Source: Cristatella mucedo (lineage: Eukaryota > Bryozoa > Phylactolaemata > Cristatellidae). From it: a DNA stretch of 64,000 nucleotides. Numbering within the stretch: the stretch's first letter is position 1; each line of letters starts with the position of its first letter. The position numbers were made by a program, and so were the translations under genes. Positions 34,501 to 47,751 of the stretch are shown here, piece after piece. The stretch is taken from NCBI GenBank assembly GCA_009760855.2, contig WPIO01000025.1:2767501-2831500 (forward strand). Direction: 5' to 3'. The notes under the pieces were generated by a model. It worked only from the letters and a program-made list of their open reading frames with translations, made no database searches and was not told the origin of the DNA.

Positions 34501-37500
34501 GGGCCACAGAGGGGTGTTTCAGCGCTCCACTTAATAATAATGATGATAATAATAACACACTTGATAGAGCATCCTCATATAACTCAATCTCTTTCTAGGC
34601 ACTTTACATTTGCTGCAAAGAAAGCACGATCTAATGGTTAGTGGTAGAATGCTTGATAAACGGCAAGAATAACATGGTTATGGGTAACTTGCACAGGGTC
34701 AGCATGCAAGTGTGGTTAGTGGCAGCATGCACAGTGTCAGCATGCATAAGCACATAAAGGTCGAATCACAGGGACCCACTAAATGTTGTGATAAATAGGT
34801 GCGTTTTTTATGTCTTTTTAAATGTGTTCAAGTCTGGGGATGTCGTGACGCAAGTCGGGAGTGAGTTCTAGGCTTTGGGAGCATACGAACTAAAGGCACT
34901 GTCTCCAAAGGGTTTGAGGTTTGAATGAGGTATGGTTAACAGTTACATTCCAAAAAGCAGTGGTACTATGCTTAGCCTGGTGGGCGGGCCGTAGATCTGA
35001 TAGGTAGGCTGGAGCCAAAGAATGAAGGGACCTAAAAGTGAGTGACAAAACCTTGAAGTCAATCCGTTGCTTGACTGGTAGCCAGTGCAGGTCAGCGAGA
35101 AGAGGTGTGATATGGCAACTGCCACACTCACGGCAGACAATTCTAGCAGCAGAGGTTTGCACCAGCTGTAAGCACCTGATTGCACAGGCTGGTAGACCAG
35201 CAAGCAGTGAGTTACAGAAGTCAAGACGCGATATCACAAGTGCATGGACCAACTTAGATCTGGTATCCCTGTCTAAACAAACCCGAATGTTAGCAATATA
35301 CTTCTGGTCGATTTCTATGGGGGGGGGCTTAGGGCTGAAGTCTTTGTTTCATCCACCCCGAATGTTCACCTTATTAATCAGCTCTTTTGGCCTGCTTGCG
35401 GAGATGAACTTAACATATCCGGTAAAGAGATTATAATATAGTCATGTTGTTCCTGCTTGCTTGTTCTCACCCTATGCTGTATACTTTAATCAGCAATATG
35501 AAGTGTTTTAGCAAAGAGCATTGTTTTCTCAATTTGTGCTCACAGCTGTTTTACTGTTGACCCTTTGTGTTAGTAAACATGTATTCTCAAAAATAAGTAT
35601 TGCCTGTCTGCATTTATGTAGCATATAGCAGAAATGAAGATGAGTATGCTAAATTTGTATGAAAAAGTCCAAAACTCTACCACTTGTTCGTGTACAGTTA
35701 TTTGGGCGAAGTTGAGGTGCACCAAATCTCGGTTTGTTCATGTATGAGGAGCATTGAATTTGGCCGCACGATGCTGGCTTCATTTACATCTAGTTATGTC
35801 CACCCAATGTGAAGGTGGTAAGCATACTTGAAAAATGCTGGCTTCAGCCCTGCCACTGAGCAGTGTTTTCGGGATACTTTATGTACAGCCTCTTTGCTTG
35901 ACGTTCACTCGGTCCTTTAGATCCACTGTGTTTTCACACATCTGTTTGAGAACGCTGGCTGCCCAAGCATTTCGTTACGAATGCACTGTAGCTGCTCCTA
36001 AAGTCTTTTGCGATATAAACTTGTGTACATAACAAATATTTCTCTTATAGCGACTTGTTAAATGCCTGTATAAACCACAAGTTCTCTTTGCATGCTATGC
36101 AAACGGTGTATTATTATTTATAAGGTTGAGGACAAAGTTTGTGCATCGTGTTTTTCATTAAATCATTAAATTCATTACATTATTATTTCATTAAATTATT
36201 ATTAAAATCACGGAGCACAAACTTTTTCCTTAATCTTATTATTATTATTGTTATTAGTCCATCCATACACTTGTTGGACTCGAGCAGAACCAGTATTTTG
36301 TAGTGCAGATAACGAGTCGTAGTTGTAGCATCAATACACCCAGGTAAGCCAGCAGTGGCAGACCACTGCAGCAGTCACGAACGTCGGTACCTTTATAACA
36401 AGTCCAGATCATTAACGTATTGCTTCACATTCCACTGCACAAGAGGGCCACATCTGCGTAATGCCAAGCCCAAAGCACAACTTACAAACCTTTGCTTCAG
36501 ATGTCTTATTATTCTAAACGATAGGTTATGACATCGTGTCATAATCTAGAGCATGTATGATGGCAATAAAGATCCTGGCTTGCTAAAATTACTGGCATGC
36601 TATTACAAGTGACATTTACTGTAGCCGAAAGGAATTGCTTTTATAAAGCTGAATATGCTTCATCAAACATGTCATGGTAATGTGTAATGAATCAATGTGG
36701 ACTAGTGACTTTGCAAGTGGGAATGAGCTGCACGACACTTTGCATACTTCATCGGCCAGGCGGTTCGGATGTGCTTACAAAGGGTGTAATAATGCTTGAT
36801 ACTTCTTCTGTGCTCTGCACGAATGCTGCACAGCCCATGGGCCAACCAAAAACCTTCGAGCTGCACTGATCTCGTGTGCATATGCCTTATAAATCATGTG
36901 ATGCATGTATCATATACAAATAATTAGTCATGTAGATAATAGTTTAATTCTGTTGCTATCGTGTGCTTGATATTCTTTAGCTAGGGAAAATGTGATGTCG
37001 ACTGATGTCCCTATAAGAAATTTGGTCTCGTGTTTTTACCATGACAAGTTTACGATTACGATTACGTTTACGATTACGATATTCAGATTACGATTCCCTA
37101 GTGGAAATGTGTTTGAATGCTTGCCACTTGGGGTGATGGGTTCGCACGATATCACCTACCTACCTGCAAACTCAAAGCCTGAGCATTCTAGTGACCCGTG
37201 CTTTTTTCTGTGTAAATGGATTTGTCTGTCTTTTTAAGTGTCCAACATTTATATAAATATATTCACCAATGGGGCTTGCAAGTTTTCTTAAATGAGATTC
37301 TGAACACAAATATTATCTTCACTCTTTTTATCATTAGTAAAGAAATGCCACTAACCGTTTTTAACTTGTTTTGCCTGGTGATAACTCAACAAGTTATCGA
37401 AAGATACCCGGTTTCATACCTTAGACTGACTCAACGCATGTTTAAATAAATAAATAAATCGTAGCTGATTAAACAGCCTCTTTTTGTATAGCGACAGAAG

Positions 37501-40500
37501 AGCATTTATGGCTATCACCACCGCTTGCAGTGGCAATAAAGAATCGCCCACTGCAGGAATCGAACCCACGACTCTAATTGTTCTGTATTATCAATAAAAT
37601 ATGATTTACTGGGTTCTTAGTGTTACCGTTAGGAATAGATGCCTCAACACTAGTGGCAGTTATCAAACTGGGCAATTGCTGTTGTCTTGTACTAGCTGTT
37701 ATGACAGGATGTAACACTTAGACCAAGTTATATTTGATAGTCTATGGGCTGATTATTCAGCTATTGTCCTGTGATCATGCTGATTGGAGTAAGCTTGCCT
37801 GTTTGGAATAATACATTTCCCCAAAGCATCACTCGTATTCGATTGTCCCGATGGTCCTGACTCGACATACAGCAAATCGGCAGCTCGTAATGCAGTACTC
37901 TGTGACTACTGAATATCCCAAGCTACTTAAATTGTTTAATGCAAGGAGGCCGACAATCAGCCGCCTGCCTGACTCTGCTACACAGGCTGTTGGCTAACGA
38001 ATGCATACCCATTATAGACAACTTTTTAACTAAATGCTATTAACAAATATTTTTGTATGGCACCCTAAGAGAACTTTGTCCAAGTATTTAAGTATGTTGC
38101 ATGGCTCGAGCTTTTTACCCAGGTCATTCAAGGCTAGCACTATACCTGTGGGCAAAACCAGGGTTCCTTTTGCTTAGACTTCCCGATATTGGGCAACTTT
38201 AAACTTATCCTTGTTCAGTGTAACTTGCTGATTTTCAGGATGTATACTAGAATATGCTGTCCATTTACTCTTGTCGTTTGATAGCTCTGCATATGGGTGC
38301 TGGGAAGATGGCATCTCAAGTGGCGCATGCAGCAGTTGAGCTGTATCGCCATATCACTCATCGCGCAGAAGTTGATAAAGGTTCGGACTGGCTATTGTCT
38401 GTGTGGGAAGCATCTGGGTAAGGATATTAGATGCACCAATGTTTATTGTGGCTTTGCTGTGCATCTCGACTGAGATTACCATTCTGGGCACTACTGATTT
38501 GTGTTAAATTTACAGCAAGTGCCGTGGTAGCTGCTGCAGGCAAAGTTGTAGGGTGAGCCGTGATGGCACACTAGGTAAGGCGGTTGCTCTTCACGACCTC
38601 GGGTCCGAGGTCGAGGGTTCGAATCCTGCGGTGGTCAATCCTTTATTGCCACAGCAAGTGGTTGTGATAGCCTTTAATGCTCTTTTGCTGATATACAAAA
38701 AGAGGCTGTTAAATCAGCATATATTTTTTAGGTGCTGCTTTATGTTTTACTGCAGCATTATATCTGAAAGATGTTCTGTTGGATTGCTTTATCTATAGTC
38801 AGCTGCAGTTTGTTCATCCTTGTACAGGCAATTTGATTCAATGTTCGTAATGTTTGACCCTCGGAAATCATATTCATGCCTGCATCACAGCTTTTGATGT
38901 GCATCGTAGATCGATGATGCTCCCAAATATAACATGAAGCAAACTTTTTTATTCGCCTGGTTTTTGCCTTTGCTGCTTTTTGTGCAGCGACGTAGCAAAC
39001 ATTCAGGTATTACCTTTCTCAACTTCTTTTGCCAATTCTTCTGCCCCCAAAGGTGCCTGTAACTGTGCTTGTGCCTAGTTCTTTTCGGTGTTCCATGCAA
39101 TTCCTGCACCGTGTCCAACTTTGTGTTTTTAACTAGTGATGAAATTTGGGAGTTTTGAACAAGCTAGTCAAGGGCATACCAAAACCGCACACAACTTGTG
39201 AAGGTGAGCCGTGATGGCACACTGGGTATGGCGGTTGCTTTCGTGACCTCGGTCCCGAGGTCGTGGGTTCAACTCCTGCAGTGGGCGATCCTTTATCGCC
39301 ACTCCAATCGGTGGTGATGGCCGTAAAGGCTCTTCTGTCTCTATAACAAAAAGAGGCTGTTGAATCAGCTAGGATTGATAATTTACTTATTAAGTCAGCA
39401 TCCACTGCCACTTAGTGCCCTAGACTTGACAAGACTTGTTTAACACTACATGTATCGCCAGTGCCTATGCTGACCGGCATTGTGAATAGCACTTTTTTCA
39501 AGTTCTTCATTCAAGGCAGTCCAGCATAACTTGGCTACAGTTTCGCTTATTTTTTGCCTGCAAATCGGCACATGCTGGATCATTTGCATTTTCTCACCAT
39601 TGGTTATGTCCAACAAGATGCAAAATATTACTCCCAGACTGTGGGTTGCTCATCACTCAAGATTGTTAGATGTTCCAAAAAGAGTTCCTAAAAGCCTTAG
39701 ATCACAAAACCTCGCTTACCAGGACCTGCCATGAGCAGGCACACCATCGATCAAACTGAATGCTTGTTGCGACGGCTCAGCTTTTCTGGCGAGTTATTGT
39801 TTGTGATTTGATGAATGTCGAAGGGAGAAAGTAACGATGCATCGCGAGTTGGCGTCTTGAGTTTCTGAGAGGGCACTGCTCGGCTGGCAGCAGAGCACTG
39901 CTGCTGTTACGATACTTAAGCTTAGACTGGGATCGTTTTGCACTTCCTTGATTGGTAGTGCCAACGAGCTGGCCACGTGTGATCGTTATTAGATTCATGG
40001 AGCAGCATGCAATTGAATCTGCATTTTTGACAATAGCAGCGCAAGCTTGTGCTATAGTTGGACATTTTGTCAATCAGACTAGCTTATAGCACCAAGTAAG
40101 ATCGTTGGGTCATTGTCTTTTGGTGTACTTCCTGAATGGAATTGCATTTCTTTCAGGCTTCCTGCATAAGCCGACATATGCCTGTGCTTACTTCGTACTT
40201 GCCTACAGTTGAACAGGCAATCTTGGAGAGCATTCAACTCTACTTTTGTGATGGAAGGTCACAATGTGGCAGTTTCAAAACTCCATTTATTTATTTATTT
40301 TTTATTATGGGTAACTAAATATAATAATCAGGAAGATCGTAAGATATTTACATGACCCATTTAGGAATACATGTGATATGATTAGTGATAATGATGTGCA
40401 CAATTCCAGCATGTTTGAGTGCAAACTGGGCAATTCACTTGGATTGCAATTGCAATGAGGAACCAGTGGGTTTAAGCTTGTTACAGGAGATGTACGGTTA

Positions 40501-43500
40501 GTCGGAAGTGAGTGCTAGGCTTTCTTAGGTGTCTTAGATATGTAGCACGGTTTCTGAAAGAGTCGATGTTGCTAGAGGCACAGCTGGCCAGAAGATCAGG
40601 TGGTACAAGCCCCTGCCTGGGGAATGAGTATTTCTGTTAGGTAAGCCACCCAAAATAATTAAGGGGGAATGTCAAGAAAGTACTTATAAAATTTGTCCGA
40701 CAATCAAATATGTGTTTATGGTACATTTCGAAAGACAAATATGTTAGAACTGGGATTGGAAGTTCTGACGAGTTCCACGTGAAAGAAAAAATCGGTTGTG
40801 CAAACCATGTCTAACCCGGATGTAAACCGGAAGCAACAAATCTACAAATAAAGAATTTACCTATCTGTGCATCATATGCGACTTGTATCCCAACTTGTCG
40901 AATTTTGGTAGATCTCGATATATGCTTGAAGCTTGTTGAGGTGCATACTTGTGGCTTTTATACAGATTCATTTTCAGGGTTGGTTGGTGCCTTGTAAATT
41001 CAATAACTCGGCTAATATTTCATGTATCGGAGTGAAATTTGAAATGCGAGTTCAGCTCTGCTTGTTTGACACGAGTCTGGAATGTTTTTGATTTCGGTTT
41101 TATACATTTGGTTCTATATGTCTACGATTATGGAAAATAAAGCTCCAGGACGTTTGATGATGTTGTATACAGCCAAATTTATCCAACCGAAATACAAAAT
41201 ATTGAAGCACCAGCTGAATTTGCCGTATTTATTTGGTCAAAACATGTGTTTTGCACGTTACTGGTGCTAATCACTGCCCAGCTAGGTCAATTTACACCAA
41301 ACCTTGCTAGAGGTGGACTAACTGGAAGGAAGTTACCAGGTCTTGGACTGCAGGCAACTCCCTCCTCCCCCCTGGCACGAGGGGACGTTTCAGCTGTGTA
41401 CATCATGCCTTGTCGCTGTTGACACAGAACCAAGAATTTTAATAGTGGCTTGCTGCCGGCTACCGCTATAGGATGCTGTTTTCAAATTTCGGTTGCATAG
41501 GCTGCTTATCAATCAGCCTCACCTGTTGTGTTTTTGATGGCCAGTCTGCCAGACTATACATTTTCTCAAGCCTTTATATTTATATCTATCCTTAATGCTA
41601 CAAAGCCGTTACGATTAGATAGTCGTTGTGCTCAAGGGTGTCATAGTGCACTCAAAGCCTAGGTGGCTTTTGAGGCTAATCCTTTACATTAGCCAATAGA
41701 CGTTATCACGAAACAAGAAACAAACAGAGAGCAGCACGACAGAATCAGTTGGGCTGTTAGGATGTACGGACGATAGTTGCGGCCGAGGACAGCTGGAAAA
41801 GATGCCTTTACGATTCACGAAATACGTGTTCAGCCCTTTTCGATGTAACAGACAGTTAAGAGGGCACATATTTAGTATTTCCAGTGTTGCTTCGAGCGCC
41901 CTCTCCCACAAGCATGGGGAATCACTCTAACTAAGTAGTCATCGGGCCTACTATTATCCCGGCAGCCAGTCTGAACAGGTACCATTGGAACACTCATTCA
42001 GTGGGCCATAAATCCCTAATAATACAGGACATTATTCTTGATGGTGCCCTGACCAATGCCAAATGCCACCCCGACAGGCTTCTCTTTCTTCATACTCCTA
42101 ATCAATCGAAAGTGGTGGAGTCACCATTGTCAAAGGTTTCTCCCTCAATTTTAAACCTTTGCAGTCCCTTCGAAGCAGTCGTTTTAATCTCTTGTGAGTT
42201 CCTCCAACGGCAAGCTGCATGTAATGGCAGCCAAGCGTTACCTTATTTCAGATCATTTTTCTGATCTCATTTTGATTCTGGGTCCAAGAATACTTCTTTT
42301 CCTTTTCGTGATTTTAAAATTTATTTCGACGACTCAAACGATGCCTTAAGTGCCGAGTTTCGTGTACTGACCGGCTCATTTTTCTCTGATGGCTCATGTG
42401 CATGAGCCCACTCACAACGAAAGTCCATACTCTATATCAAATATTCTCCCATGATTGTGCACTATCGTCAGCAATTGTTACCAAATTCTGCGCATCTGAC
42501 CACGTGCATATCTCAATTTAGTCTACAGCCTGTGCCCTCTTCCATATCCAGGATCATTTGTAAATAACAAAATCTTGTGACCCGTGACATTGATGCTGTT
42601 AGAAAGAAATGGGCTGCGACCTCGACCATACTGCTCAATCCTTTGCCTGACCTGTCCTACGGGTGAAAAAAAATGGTAGCTGATTCAACAGTCTCTTTTG
42701 TATAGTGACAGAAGAGCTTTTACGGCCATCACTGTAGCTTGCAGCGGCGATAAATGATCGCCCACCACAGGATTCGAACCTAGGTCGTGAAAAGCCTTAC
42801 CTAGTGAGCCATCACGGCTCACCAAAATACTAGCTGATACTCGACACTAGCCAGCGTTCTTGACGAAGTTGCTCCTCTAACTAAGCATACTGTATACTCT
42901 TGCCCAGATGTCCCACGGTTGAACCCAGACGTTAAACAAGTTGGGTCTACTAGGCGAAAGCTTCCTTTGCAGAAAATATGAATTGCCTAGAAAGAGATTG
43001 AGTTCTCTGAGGGTACTATAGCGAATGTATTGTTAATATTATTATTATCTAAGCTTGAGAAAGCATGCGAAAGATCAGGATTTACTATTCATTGACAGGC
43101 ATGGGAGGGCTGCTGTAGATCGTACCAATGTATCCTAACCAAGTCTAATTTACATAAAGCTTAGTCAAATTGCAGATGCACAATGAAAGCATGCTTATAT
43201 CAACCATCAACCCTATCCTTGTGGCAATCAAGCAGATCGCTTCTCTAGCTTCTTTTTCAGCAAGATAGACGAGATCAGGTAGTCCACCGCAAGTTACCAC
43301 CCCCCCCCCCACTGGTCTCCTCTCCTACTGGAACACCCCCTCTACACTCTTCTCTCTCATTTCCTTGCAGGACCTCAATTTGCTTGCAGTTAGTGACGTC
43401 ATCTCAAAGTTCATCTCCCAGTCTAATAAGATTACTAGCCCTCCAAACCCGATACCTGATTTTCTTCTTCTGCAATGCATAGGTGGGTTCATTCTATGGC

Positions 43501-46500
43501 TCCAGCCTATCTCTCAGATATACTACCCCATCAGGCCAAGCATCGTACCCAACGCTTTTCGGAATCCAACAGTCTACAGATACCTCGTACAAACCTTAAA
43601 TCCTTTGGAGACCGTGCATTTAGTTCGTATGCACCCAAAGCCTGGAACTCCCTCCCGACTTGCGTCAGAACATCCCCTGACTTGACCACATTTAAAAGGA
43701 ACTTAAAAACACCTACTTAGGACAGCATTTAGTGGGTCCCTGTGATTTGTCCTTCATGTGCTTATGCGTGCTGACACTGTGCATGCTGCCACTAACCACA
43801 TTTGCATGCTGACCCTGTGCATGTCACCCCTAACCATATTATTCATTTCGTTTGTTTTTCAAGCATGATTTTACTTACCATTCAATTGCATTTCCCTTTG
43901 CAGCAAATGTAAAGCGCCTAGAAAGAGATTAAGTGCTTTATCAAGTGCATATTATTACTATTATTATTATTATTAGGTTGGCTGCCTCCATGCTTAGCTA
44001 ACATAAATAATATGTACTTAGCTTCAGGTCGTGTCCCTGCACCTTTCAAAAAAGACTTATTATATTGGGCCACTCATTCAGAAGGCAACATTAGACCAGG
44101 AGAACTTGTGCAACTTTACCCTGTTCGTTCTGCCGTTCCTATTAAATACAATGGAATAAGTAATGGTAGACCAGCTAAATGCTTGTATCGAAACATCATA
44201 CCTAGTATTAAGTTTTAGTCAGGTTTTTCTAGGAAATCGCTGACAAATTCAGCACTGCTGCAAGTGTTTAAGGACCTTCTCAGGAGTGCAGGTTTTTGTA
44301 GTCTGTCTGCTTGTTTTGCTTGATCTTTCGGCAGCGTTTGGCACTATTACTCAAATCCTTCTCGAGTGCCTCTCATCTCACCAGGGCATCACTGCATTGC
44401 ACTAGTTTAGGTCCTTTATCTCAATAGGAGACCCCCGAGCATTTTTTCAAATGGCAACAATCATCCGGAGAACCTCTCAAGTAGGATGGGGTGCCCATGA
44501 CCCTGTGCTTGGTCCACTTCTGTTCACAATTTATGCTTTCCCTGTTGCCAATGGAATGACCAAACAAAATCTAGGCTTTGATTTGTATGCAGCTGACACT
44601 CAACTATACGTGTGCTTTGATCCCTCCCAGCCTTCCAGCACATTTACCTTACTTAACTCCCTTGCTCCATGTATTGCTAGCATTTGCACTTGGATGCCAA
44701 CAAACTTTAACAATTTAGTGACGATGAAACCAGCTTAAATCCTTAATCCTTAGAGACCATACTTTCGGTTCCCGTGCTCCTAAAGCTTGGAACTCAGTCT
44801 CGAGATATAGCAACACCCCATGACTTTGCGGGATTTAAAAAAAGCTAAAAACTCGCCTGCTAACTGTATTGCCTGGGTTCTTAGTTATTGTCCTGTGTGC
44901 GCTTATGCATGCTGCAGCTAGGCATGTTATCACTAACCACCAGACATGCTAGCCTTACTGTATATGTAAGCTACCTAGAGAGATATTTTGTTCTTTGAGG
45001 ATGCTATGTAAATGTCTTATTATTATTACCTTTAGAGAGTTTAGGACATGATGGTTAAACGAGCCGTTAGTAGGTGTAGATTTTTTACGACCAACTCACC
45101 GAACGTCCTTGGATGTTCCATGATGCTGTTAAAAGTGAAAATGAAGTTTAGCTGTTCAAACAGCCTCACTTTTATGTAGGGCCACGAGAGTCGTAATGGC
45201 TGTTACCCTATTTGCCGTATTCAGTCAAGGATTGCCTTCCGAAGGACTCAAATCCACGAACACGTGGTCGTGAAGTTCGAGCCTCTTACCCATTGGCTAA
45301 TTCCCGGAGGCTATTAGAGTATCTTGGTCCAATTCTTCTGGTCTTGCTAGTTAGGAAAAAGTTATTAGAAAAGTTCCTTTGTATAATTGCTGCTCGAGCA
45401 GCTTCTAATACATCAGCTGATTGGGATTCAGGGCACCACAGAACGTCCTATCAAGACATTCCGATTGCAGCTATGATTCCACTAGCCCGGAAAACTTGTT
45501 AAATAAAAGCACTCTTTACTCTTCATTCTCCTCAGATTTAGTAGATTAGTTCGTTGGAAACTTTTGGCTTGCAGATAAATCTATCCCTTTAGCATCTGTA
45601 ACCGATGGAACCAGTTACATAAAAGCCTTCAATGATATTTCGATGGATTAACCTCCATGCCCAATTCGTGTCTTTGCACACCATCTTAAAACTGACGAAG
45701 GTCATCAGAGATTGTCAACAGTTAATGTCACAACACATCTGGCTAGCTTTCGGCTGTCACAGGGAGCTGAGTTTTTTTTTATTGCATGTTAAATGTGCCA
45801 GGAAAGCCAAGCCTTCATTAGAAAAGTTTGAAAATAGTGTGTTGAGAGACAGCTTTATAGTCTTTAATCTCATTCTAAATTTGTATTCAAGCCCACAATG
45901 GCCTGCTGCAATCTGTCACTGAAGATCTCGAGTCGCCCGAAGGTCTTCTGGCACCTCGAATTTTGAATTTATTGCTGTACATACTTTATGCAAATGCTGA
46001 TACTGTTGTAGAAAGGCTCGACTAGCTAGCACTAGATCTGTCGAAGAATGTTTTGGACTCTTGCAGGCGTGCCTTATCAGTCTTTTTCATAATGCCAACA
46101 GCAATTTGGAAAAAATTTGCAATGATGTGTCAAGGATACCCACAGTGCTGTATTTTAGAGCTGTGAGCATCGTGTTGAACCATGGTCGTTCTTAACACCT
46201 TGTTCATTGCTTTTGTTGACCCGATCTCGGATGCACACTTTGCATTCAATGTGTGCACGAAGCCTTTTGCAGATGTCAGATCTAGTAAGCCTATAGATAA
46301 CCTTCATGCTAAGCAAGTCGTGCTAGCAGTTAAATACTAAGAGAGTTCCACTGGAAGTATAAAGTCGAGAAAGTTTATCGAGTTGGAAAATCTATCGTGT
46401 ATTTGTTCGTTACTGATCTCTTGATGTAGTAGTATAACTAATCAGGGTGCACCTATGTGTGTGTGTGTGTGTGCATGCATCAAGCACTTTGCACACTGAG

Positions 46501-47669
46501 TGTTGTCCACTCGTGCTTAGTGCGGATTTCCTTCTTCGGGGCTCTCAGCATGCTGTTTAGGTGGGCAGGAGACACAGATAGACTGGAAGAGAGACAACAG
46601 GTAAAACGGTAGAGAGGGAAAGAGTGAGAGACAACATTGTGGTGAATTAGAGGGGGAAGAAAGGTAGACGTGAACTTGTGTAGTCAGATATCGTTCGAAT
46701 TATGTTAGGTAAATAGAGTTAGATAGAGTTGATTCATTGCTCCTTTATTTGCTCCATTGTGTATCGATCCATCGAGAGGGCCACCGTGGCAGCATTCCAG
46801 CATGTCTGTAGATGGCTACAGCAGTCAGGTACCCCATGCCAGTTTCCTTTCTCTAACCTGTTATCGAGCTTGCATGCACAATTATTTCAATGCCTTTTTG
46901 CAAACAGGCACTGAATATGGGCTTGGGTGAGTAAATGCTTGCAGCTTACACTGGCAGCTGGTCCCAGCCACGTAGCAAAGCTCAAAAGTTAAAAATGCTC
47001 GTAGCATGGCAGCAGGCCTGATTGGCATGTCCAGCCCGTGTGTCATTGGTAGATTTTAATGCTCCTGTCGGCTCGGCTGAAGGGCCTGGGAGAAACTGAC
47101 TAATTGTAACAAGGAACTGCAAAACCTGCTTACGATTAATGTGCGCCATGGTAGCAGCAGCTGTGCCTTGGCGATTTTCTTACTTACCGAGCTCAGACAT
47201 CTATTTATAAAACCAGAGCAAAGCGATCCTGTATTGCTTACCAGCTGATGGAGATTTTGCCTGTCTCGCACATGCCTTGCCCATGGTTTTGCACCTGCCA
47301 GCGAGCCAGCTGTGTTCTGCCACTGTGAGGCAGCATTGGTCTGCCCAGCTCCGTTAGCAACCTGCGCCGTAAAGTTTAGTTTCCATTTCTACACGTGACA
47401 GGCGTTGCAGGACAGATGTTTCTTGTTTTCCCTAGTCGGACGAGTGGCCGTTTGCCGGTCACTCGTCATATCTATGGGCTGTTTGATGTTAACTGCAGCT
47501 GCACGTCTTAGCTCAGTCGTTCAGGGGCTTCTGGTAGCCACTGTGGCACCGAGAGGTTGAGCTCTAGAAGATGCCTAATGCAGCAGCAGGCATCTTCACG
47601 TGGCTTGCCCCGCGAAAAGGTGTAGGGAGCTCAGCTCAGAAGAGCTCAGCTCTTCCTCCATCCCTCCCT

Positions 47670-47751
<82 letters not shown>

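Larger units (their letters stand above)
33120..38284 (+). other. PTRH2 intron 2
   Basis: 5.2 kb. A TGTCTG-type microsatellite lies near 33395-33440 and a diverged LINE 3' end at 33480-33975. LINE-A occupies 34533-35305 (- strand) and a truncated SINE-1 lies at 37463-37577 (- strand). 33976-34532 is an unidentified block containing the palindromic CTACTAGGCCTCCTAGG. 36123-36237 is a small inverted-repeat unit next to TTA repeats. 37045-37092 carries several GATTAC-like units. Nothing recognised elsewhere. Confidence 0.8.
42250..45030 (+). mobile_element. LINE-A copy with three nested insertions
   Basis: One old LINE-A split into pieces. The end of the endonuclease and the linker are at 42250-42967 and 43053-43477. 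RT to 3' tail runs 43976-45030 (motif A remnant LLDLSAAFGTI near 44320, RT box YAADTQ near 44586). Inserted into it are a minus SINE-1 (42678-42823), a LINE-A mini-tail (42968-43052) and a 5'-truncated LINE-A (43478-43975). The protein is broken by frameshifts throughout. Confidence 0.65.

Noticed and set aside
37045-37092. GATTAC-type units as an interstitial telomere or CRISPR-like array
   Set aside because: A few imperfect 6-bp units without spacers; an ordinary short tandem repeat.
38552-38640. Possible functional tRNA gene (A-box and exact B-box)
   Set aside because: The same head recurs in many copies with a common body and tail, so it is a SINE; I could not fold a proper anticodon arm.
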